DNA of 64,000 nucleotides from Neptuniibacter sp. CAU 1671 (GCF_029222905.1 NZ_JARHUE010000001.1:248001-312000), one strand, 5' to 3'; shown: positions 16,831 to 25,928, counted from the stretch's first letter. Program-made: numbers and translations. The notes: generated from the letters alone by a model not told the origin.

Positions 16831-19752
16831 TTATACGGCCAGTACTTCGAAATGCTCCGGTAAGGTCTCCGCCTGTTTTGGACCGGTCAGTACCGCGACA
16901 CTGGCTTTATCCGGCTGCAGGTAGGTTGCAGCCACCCGTTTCATATCGTCCAGCGTGACCGAAAGAATTCGATTACGGAACTGACGACGCTGCTCCGGGG
17001 TACGTCCAAACAGTGTACTGTGGAATGCCTGCTTGGCTTCACCCGCTGGTGAACCGGGTTTATCAATGGAGCTGACAATACCCAGAATGGCTTCTTCAAG
17101 CTTTTGATACTCGTGATTATTTTCCAGCAACCACTGAACGGATTTATCAAAATCATCCAGTGTTTCCAGCAAACGCGGATCACGATAGGAGAAGAAGCGG
17201 AAGACCGCATCTGAAGAATCCTGCCCGGCTCCCGAACCATAGGCACCACCGCGCTCACGAATCGCACGATGCAGGTAACCATTACGCAGGAACTCACCCA
17301 GGACTGTCAGCGCAGCAGAGTCAGGATGTTCCACCGGTACGGTAGGGAACGCCTTGGCACAGAAGCTGACCTGTGTGCTGGTGGTCCAGGCCTGAGTCAC
17401 CGTCTCTCTGATTGCAGGCAGCGAAAGTGGCTCAAGCTGCTCGCCCAATTGCGGCTGCCAGAGGTGCTCAAGAGACTGCTGCAACTGGGCCTGATGCTCC
17501 TCTTCTGCCACCATCAGGAACTGACGAGGTCCCTGCTGAATTTTCAGATGCAACGCCTGCAGTTCATCCGCCAGATCCTGAAGGGTCTGAGGTTGTTTGA
17601 CTGTTTCATCCAGTTGTTTATAAAAAGCAACCGAAGCCAGACCCCGTGTACAGTGAGCCTGCAAAGCAACCGGACTCATCCGAGCCACCGCCGCCATGAT
17701 CGCCATCGCATGGCCCTGACCGGTAATGCCCTGCTCTTTACGCGCCCGCTGCTGAGCCACCACTTCACGAATGCGGGACAACTCATCAAACCGAACCGAG
17801 GTTAATGTGTCCTGTAACAGCTGCGCTAAGGCCTGCTCTTTGGCCAACAGCGCCTTACCTGACAGCGTGAAATAGCCACTGACCTGTTGCTCATCATCAA
17901 TCGCACTGCGCAGCGAAGCAAACGCATGGATACCGCCACTGACCTCTGCCTGATATTGCTGATTGTCCTGATAGGACCGCTCACCACAGCCCAGCTCGGT
18001 CAGCAACAGGCTGTACAAGGGTAACAGCTGCAGTTCACGCTCATTAAGCTGAGGCAACTGGATGATGATCTGCTGGTAGATCAGACCGTTCGTGCCTGCA
18101 TCATAACGGGTGATTGGAAGCGCACCGGTCTGATGGACAGGTTCAGGGATTTTCATATCCCGTGGCACATCCTCAAGGGTTACCTTCGGCAGTATTGACT
18201 CATCATCCACCTGTTCCTGGCGTGCTTCGAGTTCATTTGCCTGCTGCATAATCCGCTTACGATCGGCATCAGTCAGTCCGGCATGCATGGCAGCAAGCTG
18301 AGCGGCTTCTGCCGCATCACGATGGGTTGCCAGTTTATTGTCCGGACGCAGGGTCAGTCTGACCCGATGCGGATTGTCCAACAGCTCACGCACCATAGAC
18401 TGAATGAAATCAGGTTCTGACGCAGCAGCACGTAACCGTTCCAGTGCCGCATCCAGATTCAGCAGCGCTACCGGATCACCACCGTGCACCGCAGCGCCCA
18501 GGCAGGACATAATCAGACTCAGGCCATAAGGGTAGCCATCACCGTTGATTTCACGTTGCTGCAATTCAAGCTGATGCAGCTGGGCTTCCAGCATATTCTG
18601 CGGTACCCCCTCCTCTGCAACACGCTGCAACACGTCCAGCACCAGCGTTTCAAAAGCCTCAGCGTGTTCAGGTTCACTGCCCTCGAGGCCACACATGAAA
18701 CTCATCTCTTTATTACTGTCTTCCAGTCCACACAGAGGCGAAGGTGCACTGCCAAGCGTGGTTGATTCCAGCGCATGCCGCAACGGAGACGCACTGTTAT
18801 CCAGCAATACACGGGAGAGAAGATGCGCCTTCAGTTGTTCATCCAGATCGTTACTGTGGCCCAGCAACCAACCAAGCACGTGATGGGTTTTGCCGGACGT
18901 ATCGTCCTGATCAAGCTCATAGGCCTCCTCAACCCGCAGGGGCGAGAAATAGCGCTTTTCATCCGGGACGGAGATCGACGTATCCAGACGATGAAAACGT
19001 GATAAAGCCTGCTCATCTATACGGGCCTGCAACTCAGTTACCGGGATATCACCAAAGGTCATCAACAGCGCATTGCTCGGATGATAATGGGTACGGTAAA
19101 ACTCCAGCAGCTCCTGATATGTGAGATCGGGAATGCACTGAGGCTCACCACCACTGTTATGGTGATAGGTGGTGGTTGGGAACATATATTTGGTGATGGA
19201 CTGCCAAAGGCGTGAGACCGGGGAACTCATGGCCCCTTTCATCTCGTTATACACCACACCTTTATAGACCAGTGGTGTTGTCGGATCGTTTTTCTCTTTG
19301 AACTCGACCCGATGACCTTCCTGCAGAAAATCGAGTTCATCCAGCCGACTGAAAAACACCGCATCCAGATAAACATCCAGCAGATTGAAAAAGTCTTTAC
19401 GGTTCTGGCTGGCAAAGGGATAACAGGTCCAGTCACTGCTGGTCATGGCGTTCATAAAGGTATTTAAAGAACGGCGCGTCATCATGAAAAAAGGATCACG
19501 TACCGGAAATTTTTCACTGCCGCACAGGGCTGTGTGTTCCAGTATATGTGCAACGCCTTTGGAGTCTTCAGGCACCGTTCTGAGCGCAACCAGAAAAACG
19601 TTTTCGGTATGGTCTGCCACAATGTGGTAGTGAGGCATGCCTGTACTGCGGTGAACATATTCGCTGACTTCAATGCCCAGAGATTCGATCACCTGAGTCT
19701 GACGAAATTCAAAAGCGGTATGACAGGGAGATGTACCGGTCTGATTAACCAT
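16831..19752 (-). CDS. M16C zinc metalloprotease, presequence protease (PreP)-like
   Basis: 973 residues, the size of PreP/falcilysin-type M16C enzymes. The inverted zinc motif is H69-ILE-H73, with the distal glutamate in GVVYNEMKGAMS. The GSEKFPVRDPFF segment after the zinc motif and the late active-site R/Y region (RERGGAYGSGAG) are typical. These enzymes form a closed chamber that degrades short unfolded peptides. No signal peptide is seen, so it is probably cytoplasmic. Start is ATG 19752; a TTG four codons upstream is possible, but AAGGA lies too close to it. A hairpin follows the stop. The phasin gene is divergent on the other side. Confidence 0.93.
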   Translation of the reverse strand: MVNQTGTSPCHTAFEFRQTQVIESLGIEVSEYVHRSTGMPHYHIVADHTENVFLVALRTVPEDSKGVAHILEHTALCGSEKFPVRDPFFMMTRRSLNTFMNAMTSSDWTCYPFASQNRKDFFNLLDVYLDAVFFSRLDELDFLQEGHRVEFKEKNDPTTPLVYKGVVYNEMKGAMSSPVSRLWQSITKYMFPTTTYHHNSGGEPQCIPDLTYQELLEFYRTHYHPSNALLMTFGDIPVTELQARIDEQALSRFHRLDTSISVPDEKRYFSPLRVEEAYELDQDDTSGKTHHVLGWLLGHSNDLDEQLKAHLLSRVLLDNSASPLRHALESTTLGSAPSPLCGLEDSNKEMSFMCGLEGSEPEHAEAFETLVLDVLQRVAEEGVPQNMLEAQLHQLELQQREINGDGYPYGLSLIMSCLGAAVHGGDPVALLNLDAALERLRAAASEPDFIQSMVRELLDNPHRVRLTLRPDNKLATHRDAAEAAQLAAMHAGLTDADRKRIMQQANELEARQEQVDDESILPKVTLEDVPRDMKIPEPVHQTGALPITRYDAGTNGLIYQQIIIQLPQLNERELQLLPLYSLLLTELGCGERSYQDNQQYQAEVSGGIHAFASLRSAIDDEQQVSGYFTLSGKALLAKEQALAQLLQDTLTSVRFDELSRIREVVAQQRARKEQGITGQGHAMAIMAAVARMSPVALQAHCTRGLASVAFYKQLDETVKQPQTLQDLADELQALHLKIQQGPRQFLMVAEEEHQAQLQQSLEHLWQPQLGEQLEPLSLPAIRETVTQAWTTSTQVSFCAKAFPTVPVEHPDSAALTVLGEFLRNGYLHRAIRERGGAYGSGAGQDSSDAVFRFFSYRDPRLLETLDDFDKSVQWLLENNHEYQKLEEAILGIVSSIDKPGSPAGEAKQAFHSTLFGRTPEQRRQFRNRILSVTLDDMKRVAATYLQPDKASVAVLTGPKQAETLPEHFEVLAV

Positions 19753-19962
19753 AAAAACACACAATTCCTTTACATCAACGAGAAACAGTCTTTAGTGACT
19801 GAGAATTATTTTCCATTGTAAAGAGTTACACAGCAGATGAACACGCCAGCCTCGCTCTGGTGAAATGAATTCATAAGTTGTCCTTGAGCGCACTCCTTCC
19901 AGCACTATAAATGCGCTGACTTTGACTATGCTTTTAACGACTGAAATCGCTGTTTTTTCTCC

Positions 19963-19979
19963 TTTGTGCGATGCACAAA
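19963..19979. promoter_or_regulatory. Candidate operator of the phasin promoter
   Basis: A perfect palindrome TTTGTGC-gat-GCACAAA sits 7 bp upstream of the -35 box. Its core TGC-N3-GCA is of the kind described for PHA-responsive PhaR repressors, but this assignment is inference. A further GCACAAA half-site occurs downstream of the -10 box at 20034-20040. Confidence 0.5.
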
Positions 19980-19986
19980 AAAAGAT

Positions 19987-20015
19987 TTGACAGGCTATTT
20001 TGTAATCACTATATT
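19987..20015 (+). promoter_or_regulatory. Strong sigma-70 promoter of the phasin gene
   Basis: TTGACA (19987-19992) and TATATT (20010-20015) are separated by 17 bp, a near-consensus promoter, 55 bp before the ATG. Confidence 0.8.
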
Positions 20016-20069
20016 TGAGTCAAATGCTGCAACGCACAAATCCAGCTTTGATTCTCAGAGGGAAAAACA

Positions 20070-20591
20070 ATGTACGAAGATCTGTTGAAAGACGTTCAAG
20101 AGAAAATGAAACCAGCAATCGACGTAGCTGAGGCTAACAAGAAGGCTGTTGAGGCCTTGTTCTCCTTGCAGTCTGAATATGTTACAGATTTCGTTGACTC
20201 CAGTGTTGCTCAGATGAAAGCACTGTCTGAAACCAAAGATCCTAAAGAAGCCGTTGATCTGCAACTGAAGTTTTTCAAAACACTGGAAGGAAAACTGACC
20301 TCCGTTGCTGAAAAAGAGCTGGCTGCTATCACTGCAGCTAAAGAAGAGATCGCTGCAATCATCGAAAAAAGTCTGGCTGAAATCGGCGAAATGCCTTACT
20401 TCACCGACTTCAACAAATTTATGACTGAAGCTGTGGAAGCTGCTACTGCTGCTACAGCCGCTGCCGTTGAAACAGCAGTTGAAACAGCTACCGCTGAAGC
20501 CCCAGCTGCTGAAGAAGCGCCAGCTGCGCCAAAAGCACCAGCTAAACGTGCACCAGCAAAACGTAAGGTTGCACCTAAAGCTGCTGAGTGA
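20070..20591 (+). CDS. Phasin family protein (polyhydroxyalkanoate granule-associated)
   Basis: 173 residues. The N-terminal 110 residues are amphipathic helices as in phasins (AEANKKAVEALFSLQSEYV, LQLKFFKTLEGKLTSVAEKE). The C-terminal 50 residues are low-complexity Ala/Thr/Glu, ending in a basic AKRAPAKRKVAPK tail like those of histone-like PHA granule proteins, which may touch DNA. Phasins coat polyhydroxyalkanoate granules and limit their size. Start is ATG 20070 with GAGGG upstream. The gene stands alone with a near-consensus promoter and two hairpins after it, suggesting high expression. No PHA synthase or depolymerase is in the window, so PHA storage is inferred from this gene only. Confidence 0.88.
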   Translation: MYEDLLKDVQEKMKPAIDVAEANKKAVEALFSLQSEYVTDFVDSSVAQMKALSETKDPKEAVDLQLKFFKTLEGKLTSVAEKELAAITAAKEEIAAIIEKSLAEIGEMPYFTDFNKFMTEAVEAATAATAAAVETAVETATAEAPAAEEAPAAPKAPAKRAPAKRKVAPKAAE

Positions 20592-20601
20592 TTCATGCCT
20601 C

Positions 20602-20618
20602 GGAGCCGGCTTGGCTCC
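20602..20618 (+). terminator. First hairpin after the phasin gene
   Basis: The stem GGAGCC/GGCTCC (20602-20607 with 20613-20618) is followed by a pyrimidine-rich stretch but not a T run. It may be a weak terminator or protect the 3' end. Confidence 0.5.
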
Positions 20619-20659
20619 ACTTCTCTACTCTGGCTGGTTAACACCTAGCCTAATTTTTC

Positions 20660-20686
20660 GCCGGTCGCCCTGACCGGCTTTTTTTT
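20660..20686 (+). terminator. Main intrinsic terminator of the phasin gene
   Basis: The stem GCCGGTC/GACCGGC (20660-20666 with 20672-20678) is followed by eight T (20679-20686). The convergent hydroxylase gene ends at 20685, within this T run. Confidence 0.88.
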
Positions 20687-21911
20687 ATTTCAGGCTTTCA
20701 CCACGGGCAAGTGTCGGCAATCTGCCATCAAGTCCGGTGGCCAGCTGAATGACTTTCTGCTTTATTGGTCCGGCTCTTTCCGCAAGGCCCAATCCAATAT
20801 TACGCAACAATTTCAGTGGCGTTTTATCGTTACTGAAAACACGGTAGAAAAGATCCATGGTCTGCATCATCAGCAAATTATGCGAACGACGCTGCTTTTC
20901 ATAAACCCGCAAGACCGCCAGACTACTGATCTCCTGCTGTGCGGCAACCGCATCCGTCAATACTTCTGCCAGCGCCGCCGCATCCAGCAGACCAATATTC
21001 ACGCCCTGCCCGGCCAGCGGATGAATCATATGAGCCGCATCACCCACCAACGCAACACCCTCAGCCACATAGGATCTGGCATGCTGGCGCCGCAATGGGA
21101 AACTGCCCGTGGCAATAATTTCATCCAGCTCACCCAGTTCCGCTGGGAACTCTCGCATGAACGCGGCTTTCAGTTCAGCGTAATCCAGCGCTTTCAGACG
21201 CTGTACGCCCTCAGCCGTGTTGTACCAGACCAGTGAGGCATGCGCTCCACTTAAAGGCAGAAATGCCAGAGGACCGGTCGGCGTAAACTGCTGCCAGGTA
21301 ATATCCTGTTGCGGGTAGGCCGTGGTTACCGATGCAACAAAGGCCTGTTGATCATAATCCCAGCTGGTCACGCCAATGCCGGCGGCCTGCCGTACATGGG
21401 AATCCCCGCCATCTGCAGCAACCAGTAACCGGGCCGCCAGCATCTGTCCATTTTTAAGCGTGATCAGACTACTGGCAGGTGCGTAATCAATTTCAGTGAC
21501 TTCGGCCGGACAGATCAGGGTGATGTTTTCAAACTGAGTCACCCGCTCCAGCAAAGCAAGCTGGATGATCCGGTTTTCAACAATATGCCCCAGGCAGGGC
21601 TGGCCAATCTCATCGGAATTAAACTCAGTCGCAGCAAATTGTGCGCTCTGCTCCCAAACCTTCATTCTGCGATAAGGGCACAAGCGGCGCTGTTCAATAC
21701 CCGGCCAGACACCCAGTTGCTCTAAAATCGCCTGAGATGCAAGGCTCAGTGCAGAAACACGAATATCATGGGGCTGCGAAACAGCAAAGGCCTCAGGATA
21801 GCGGCTTTCAAGCAAACAGACCTGCAAACCACTGCCGCCCAGAGCACAAGCCAGTGTGGCACCCACCATACCGCCGCCTACAATGACCACATCAAAGCGT
21901 TCCTGCTGCAT
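20685..21911 (-). CDS. UbiH/UbiF/VisC family FAD-dependent ubiquinone hydroxylase, UbiF-like
   Basis: 408 residues. The FAD motif is VIVGGGMVGATLA (about 10-22). The second motif is in VAADGGDSHVRQ, and the ribityl-binding motif is GDAAHMIHPLAGQGVNIG. It resembles E. coli UbiF more than UbiH or UbiI (GVWPGIEQRRLCPYRRMKVW, WQQFTPTGPLAFLPL, LKLLRNIGLGLAERAGPIK). UbiF hydroxylates C6 of the ring in ubiquinone synthesis, but orthologues with broader activity occur in gammaproteobacteria, so I give no symbol. Start is ATG 21911; a GTG one codon upstream is possible and the ribosome binding site is weak. It is convergent with the phasin gene and divergent from dbpA. Confidence 0.9.
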   Translation of the reverse strand: MQQERFDVVIVGGGMVGATLACALGGSGLQVCLLESRYPEAFAVSQPHDIRVSALSLASQAILEQLGVWPGIEQRRLCPYRRMKVWEQSAQFAATEFNSDEIGQPCLGHIVENRIIQLALLERVTQFENITLICPAEVTEIDYAPASSLITLKNGQMLAARLLVAADGGDSHVRQAAGIGVTSWDYDQQAFVASVTTAYPQQDITWQQFTPTGPLAFLPLSGAHASLVWYNTAEGVQRLKALDYAELKAAFMREFPAELGELDEIIATGSFPLRRQHARSYVAEGVALVGDAAHMIHPLAGQGVNIGLLDAAALAEVLTDAVAAQQEISSLAVLRVYEKQRRSHNLLMMQTMDLFYRVFSNDKTPLKLLRNIGLGLAERAGPIKQKVIQLATGLDGRLPTLARGESLK

Positions 21912-22027
21912 CACTCAATTACCGTGTTTATTACAGATGCGCCACAGTATACATAAAGCACTTCCGTCTGCCTGCAATAAGGCACCAAAACATTGATCTC
22001 GCACGGGTAATAACACAGGCTATGCTC

Positions 22028-22033
22028 TATAAT
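22028..22033 (+). promoter_or_regulatory. Putative -10 box for dbpA
   Basis: A perfect TATAAT lies 28 bp before the dbpA GTG. No good -35 sequence is seen 16-18 bp upstream, so the assignment is tentative. Confidence 0.35.
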
Positions 22034-22061
22034 TCGCGCCTTATCCAACAGGTATACACAC

Positions 22062-23435
22062 GTGTCTCACTCTCAGGTTGATCAACTCTCTCTCGATCCG
22101 GCAATGCGGGAAAATCTCACCGCACTGGGTTACACCACCCTCACCCCGATTCAAAAGCAATCACTGCCTGTACTACTGACGGGTCGTGACCTGATCGGTA
22201 AAGCAAAGACCGGGAGTGGCAAAACCGTCGCTTTTGGCATCGGCCTGCTTAACCGTCTGGACCAACAACGGTTTTCAGCTCAGGGGCTGGTGTTATGTCC
22301 CACCCGTGAACTGGCGGACCAGGTTGCACGAGAGCTGCGTAAACTTGCGCGTTACCGCCCTAACACCAAGATCCTGACATTGTGTGGCGGACAGCCAATC
22401 GGCCCGCAGATCGGCTCACTGGAGCACGGCGTGGACATTGTGGTCGGTACCCCGGGTCGTATTCAGGACCATATCCGCAAAGGCACCCTGAGCCTGCGTG
22501 ATATCCATACGGTGGTACTGGATGAAGCCGATCGCATGCTGGAGATGGGATTTGCTGATGCCATCAATGCGATTCTCGGCCAAACACCACCTACCCGACA
22601 GACGCTGTTGTTTTCTGCCACCTACCCGGAGGCGATAGCTGAACTGGCCGCCGCCTACCTGAACAATCCGGTTTCGGTTGAGGTGGAGGATGCCACTCAA
22701 CCAACAACCATCCAACAGCGTTTTTATCGGGTCGAGAAGAGTCAGAAATCTGAGGCCATCCTGCAGATACTCAGTACGTTTCAGCCTGAGTCCTGTTTGA
22801 TTTTCTGCAATACCAAAACCACCTGTGAAGAACTGGCAACTTTTCTGAAACAGCACCGCTACAGTGCTGGTGCACTGCATGGCGATCTGGATCAACCGTC
22901 ACGCGACAAAGTACTGGTGCAATTCAGCGGCAGAAGCCTTGCTGTACTGGTTGCCACCGATGTCGCCGCCCGTGGTCTGGATGTTGAAGAGTTACCCTGT
23001 GTTATCAGTTATGACCTGACACGGGATAGCGATGTGCATGTACACCGAATTGGACGTACCGGCCGTGCCGGTAAGAAAGGCCTGGCGATCAGTCTGATCA
23101 CAGAGTCAGAAACCTATAAACTTGAAGCAATTCAGGAGCGACTGAATTGCGAACTCAAGGTCAGTGAAGTACCACCTGGCAAGAACGATTTTGTACCGTC
23201 TAAACCGAGCATGGTGATGTTATCTATCGCCGCGGGACGCAAAAACAAAATCAGGCCCGGCGATATTCTCGGCGCACTGACCCGTGAAGGCGGCATTGCC
23301 GGCAGTCAGGTTGGTAAAATTCAGATCTTTGATTTTGTGAGTTATGTTGCCGTAAAACGTGAAGCAGTGGGTGCGGCACTGGACAAGCTCGGTGCCAAGA
23401 TAAAAGGTAAGCGCTACAAAGTCAGACGTAGCTGA
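22062..23435 (+). CDS. dbpA: ATP-dependent RNA helicase DbpA
   Basis: 457 residues. The DEAD-box core has Walker A AKTGSGKT (48-55), PTRELADQV, TPGRIQDHI, the LDEADRML motif, FSATYP and HRIGRTGRAG. The C-terminal domain (about 385-457, MVMLSIAAGRKNKIRPGDILGALT to the end) is the DbpA RNA-binding domain, which directs the protein to hairpin 92 of 23S rRNA for 50S assembly. That domain separates it from other DEAD helicases. Start is GTG 22062, with AGG 12 nt upstream. Its stop codon abuts the stop codon of the convergent gene within the palindrome TGATCA (23433-23438). Confidence 0.94.
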   Translation: MSHSQVDQLSLDPAMRENLTALGYTTLTPIQKQSLPVLLTGRDLIGKAKTGSGKTVAFGIGLLNRLDQQRFSAQGLVLCPTRELADQVARELRKLARYRPNTKILTLCGGQPIGPQIGSLEHGVDIVVGTPGRIQDHIRKGTLSLRDIHTVVLDEADRMLEMGFADAINAILGQTPPTRQTLLFSATYPEAIAELAAAYLNNPVSVEVEDATQPTTIQQRFYRVEKSQKSEAILQILSTFQPESCLIFCNTKTTCEELATFLKQHRYSAGALHGDLDQPSRDKVLVQFSGRSLAVLVATDVAARGLDVEELPCVISYDLTRDSDVHVHRIGRTGRAGKKGLAISLITESETYKLEAIQERLNCELKVSEVPPGKNDFVPSKPSMVMLSIAAGRKNKIRPGDILGALTREGGIAGSQVGKIQIFDFVSYVAVKREAVGAALDKLGAKIKGKRYKVRRS

Positions 23436-23780
23436 TCAAAACATCCAGGTCGCGGGCTGCGGATAGGCTTCACCTTTTTGCAGTATTTGCAGCCCCTTCA
23501 CGGCCCGGACAATCCACCAGATCACGGCCAGAAAAGAGAGCGGAAAACCAATCACCAGCGGCATCAGGGCAATACTGATAAAACCGTATAAGAGACCAAT
23601 CCAGAAGGTCCGAATCTGAAACCGGTAATGACTTTGCAGCCAGCCGGGAGCTTCAGACCGATAGACATAGGCCATCACCACGGCAACCAGCGCAGTGATG
23701 CCAAAAACCAGACTGATAAGATTGAGGATATAAATCAGCTTGCACTGATCACTACTGCCTGACTGTGTTTGTGGGTACAT
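23436..23780 (-). CDS. Small membrane protein, DUF4870-like
   Basis: 114 residues with three hydrophobic helices (about 16-40, 57-75, 78-95) and a conserved HYRFQIRTFWIGLLYGFISI stretch. This resembles the DUF4870/YtzH-like group of small membrane proteins in gammaproteobacteria (SHYRFQIRTFW is typical). No function is established. Start is ATG 23780, with GGGAAAG 6-12 nt upstream; the longer frame to 23831 runs into the ppiD terminator and is rejected. It is the gene after ppiD on the same strand. Confidence 0.75.
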   Translation of the reverse strand: MYPQTQSGSSDQCKLIYILNLISLVFGITALVAVVMAYVYRSEAPGWLQSHYRFQIRTFWIGLLYGFISIALMPLVIGFPLSFLAVIWWIVRAVKGLQILQKGEAYPQPATWMF

Positions 23781-23821
23781 CGTTCTTTCCCTGAAATACG
23801 CCTGTCTGTTAACCGTAAATA

Positions 23822-23847
23822 ATAAAGCCACCCGAGGGTGGCTTTAT
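23822..23847 (-). terminator. Intrinsic terminator after ppiD
   Basis: An 11-bp stem (23822-23832 with 23837-23847, core AAAGCCACC/GGTGGCTTT) with a CGAG loop. The leftward tail is TATTTAC-like. It lies 17 nt past the ppiD stop and is almost the same hairpin as that after panD. Confidence 0.8.
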
Positions 23848-23863
23848 AGTCTGTAACAGGAAG

Positions 23864-25747
23864 TTATTGGCGTTCAATCTCAGCCTGCTGCTTCAGGTAG
23901 TTCGCCAATGCCTGATAGTTCTGCTGACCACGGCGTGAACTCAGCATCTGAGCCATCATTGTCAGCTCCTGCTCACTCAAATCCGCTTCACCTGAAGTCA
24001 CTGCATCCAGTGCAATAATCGCGACACCACCGTCCATCAATGGAGCCATGGCAAAGCTACTGGAATCAGCATCAGGTTTAGGCATTTTGAACAGCTGCTC
24101 ACGCACTTCTGCTGGAATCTCACGCTGACCACGGGTTGCTCCGGCCTGAGTGATAACCTCTGCATCCGCAGACAGGCTCTCCAATGGTTCACCCGCCTCC
24201 AGTTTTGCCAGCAGCGCGTTAGCCCGCTGGGCCATTTCAGCTGCCAGTTTTTCTTCCGTCAACTGAGCGGTCAACTGATCACGCAGCTCATCCAATGTCT
24301 GCTCACGTGGCTCATGATGTGCCACAACACGCAGAACAACCGAGCGGCCGGAATCAATCTCAACAGGCGTGCTGTTGAGGCCTTCCTTGATCAACTCAGG
24401 ATCAAACGCAGTGTTAATCAAACGTGGACTGGAAGTAACGTCATCCTCACCACCCGAACGGGTAAATGGACCCGCTTTTTCGATGGTCAATCCCAGTGCT
24501 TCAGCAGGCTCACGCAGATCACCCGCAGAAAACGAGATGTCCGCCAGACGTTCCAGTTCTTCTACGTAACGCTCTTCGGCGCGCTGCTGAACCAGATGAT
24601 CACGCAGTCCGGCTTCGGCCTCGGCAAAAGCTGGTACATCAGACTGATCAACACTCAGCAGTTTAATCAGGTGATAACCAAATTCGGTTTTAACCGGCGC
24701 AGACACTTCACCGACTTTCAGGCTATACAGTGCATCTTCAAACTCAGTGGAGAAGACGCCCCGTTCATTGGTGCCGAGATCACCGCCCATTTCTGCGGAA
24801 ACAGGATCATCAGACTCAGCCTGAGCAATCGTCTCGAAGGCTTCGCCATTGTTAATGCGCTCAGCCAGCGCCTGCGCTTTAGCCAATGCTGCTGCGCTAT
24901 CCTGCTGGTCATTAATCTCAACCAAGATATGTGCAGAGTGACGCAGCTCCTGAGCAATGTAGGTGTTTTTCAGGTCTTCATAGGCAGCCTGAAGATCGGC
25001 TTCGGTGACCTCAACCTGTTCAGCCAGAACTGCCTGATCAAGCAACACATACTCAATCTCAACCTGCTCATCGGTCAGGAACTCAGACTGATGTTCAGCA
25101 TAATAGCCAGACAGCTCTTCTTCAGACACCTGCAGCTCTGCTCTGACCGGTTCTGCATCCAGAGTGAAGTAGCGCAGATCACGGGTTTCCCGATCCAGAG
25201 CAACCACCTGTTTTACTTCATCAGGCAGTGCAAAAGATGAAACCAGATAGGCCATTCTTTCCTGTTCGGTCAGTTTTTCTTTACGCAACAGCTGACGGTA
25301 CATCAAAGGCGTCAGGCCTGCATTGCGCAAAACAACTTCAAACTGGTCACGACTGAATTTGCCATCCACCTGAAACGCTTCAGTGGAGACAATCATCTGG
25401 TCGATCATATTATCGCTGAAAGTCAGACCCTGTGACTCTGCCGACTGGACCAGTACCGCCTGATCGATCAGGCTGTTAAGCACCATATCTGTGATCAGGT
25501 TGTCATCCAGCAGCGTAGGGTCTGCATTTTCACCCATTTGCGACAGCATCTGACGGCGCTGAAGCTGTACACCCCGCATCAACTCCTGCTGACTAATCTC
25601 TGTCCCATTCACCGTCGCCGGTGCATTGCTGCCTGCAGTAAGACTGACCAGTGACTCAACACCAAACAAAGCAAAGGTAACGGCAATCAGGCCTACAATG
25701 ATTTTGGCTACGATTCCCTGCGAATTATCCCGGATGGACTGAAGCAT
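23864..25747 (-). CDS. ppiD: Periplasmic chaperone PpiD (SurA-N and parvulin domains)
   Basis: 627 residues. An N-terminal anchor helix follows MLQSIRDNSQGIVAKIIVG (about 12-32). A SurA/PpiD-type chaperone segment runs to about 250 (VNGTEISQQELMRG, DGKFSRDQFEVVLR). A parvulin-like domain covers about 262-360 (HSAHILVEI, GGDLGTNERGVFSTEFEDA, VKTEFGYHLIKLLSV). The protein helps nascent outer-membrane and periplasmic proteins leave the Sec translocon. Start is ATG 25747, with AAGGGG upstream. The order lon-hupB-tRNA-Asp-ppiD is as in Pseudomonas. Terminators bound it on both sides, so it is probably transcribed alone. Confidence 0.94.
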   Translation of the reverse strand: MLQSIRDNSQGIVAKIIVGLIAVTFALFGVESLVSLTAGSNAPATVNGTEISQQELMRGVQLQRRQMLSQMGENADPTLLDDNLITDMVLNSLIDQAVLVQSAESQGLTFSDNMIDQMIVSTEAFQVDGKFSRDQFEVVLRNAGLTPLMYRQLLRKEKLTEQERMAYLVSSFALPDEVKQVVALDRETRDLRYFTLDAEPVRAELQVSEEELSGYYAEHQSEFLTDEQVEIEYVLLDQAVLAEQVEVTEADLQAAYEDLKNTYIAQELRHSAHILVEINDQQDSAAALAKAQALAERINNGEAFETIAQAESDDPVSAEMGGDLGTNERGVFSTEFEDALYSLKVGEVSAPVKTEFGYHLIKLLSVDQSDVPAFAEAEAGLRDHLVQQRAEERYVEELERLADISFSAGDLREPAEALGLTIEKAGPFTRSGGEDDVTSSPRLINTAFDPELIKEGLNSTPVEIDSGRSVVLRVVAHHEPREQTLDELRDQLTAQLTEEKLAAEMAQRANALLAKLEAGEPLESLSADAEVITQAGATRGQREIPAEVREQLFKMPKPDADSSSFAMAPLMDGGVAIIALDAVTSGEADLSEQELTMMAQMLSSRRGQQNYQALANYLKQQAEIERQ

Positions 25748-25778
25748 ATGACCCCTTAACTCCTGGCCCTAAGTACAC

Positions 25779-25807
25779 AAAAAAAAGCGCATTCTCAAGG
25801 AATGCGC
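25779..25807 (-). terminator. Intrinsic terminator after tRNA-Asp
   Basis: The stem GCGCATTC/GAATGCGC (25787-25794 with 25800-25807) is followed on the leftward strand by eight T (complement of 25779-25786). Confidence 0.9.
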
Positions 25808-25820
25808 CTTTCTCTAGATT

Positions 25821-25897
25821 TGGCGGAACGGACGGGACTCGAACCCGCGACCCCCTGCGTGACAGGCAGGTATTCTAACCAACTGAACTACCGCTCC
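25821..25897 (-). tRNA. tRNA-Asp (anticodon GTC)
   Basis: The 77-nt leftward sequence folds as a cloverleaf: acceptor GGAGCGG/CCGTTCC, the D-arm with AGTTGGTTAGA, anticodon stem CCTGC/GCAGG around loop CTGTCAC with GTC as anticodon, T-arm GGTTCGAGTCC, and an encoded CCA end (25821-25823). It lies between hupB and ppiD. Confidence 0.96.
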
Positions 25898-25928
25898 TTA
25901 AACAATCAGGTTCTGACGCGTGCGAACC

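Larger units (their letters stand above)
19753..20069. other. Divergent region between the M16 protease gene and the phasin gene
   Basis: These 317 bp carry no gene. Its right-hand part contains the phasin promoter (19987-20015) and an inverted repeat beside it (19963-19979). I could not identify the leftward promoter for the protease. Confidence 0.6.

Noticed and set aside
1147-23847. Two almost identical hairpins (1147-1173 and 23822-23847) as a dispersed repeat family
   Set aside because: Both share GCCACC/GGTGGC stems but lie exactly at gene ends with T-rich tails; they are best read as ordinary terminators.
24314-25240. 308-codon antisense frame inside ppiD
   Set aside because: Shadow frame; the ppiD protein is intact and fully recognisable on the other strand.
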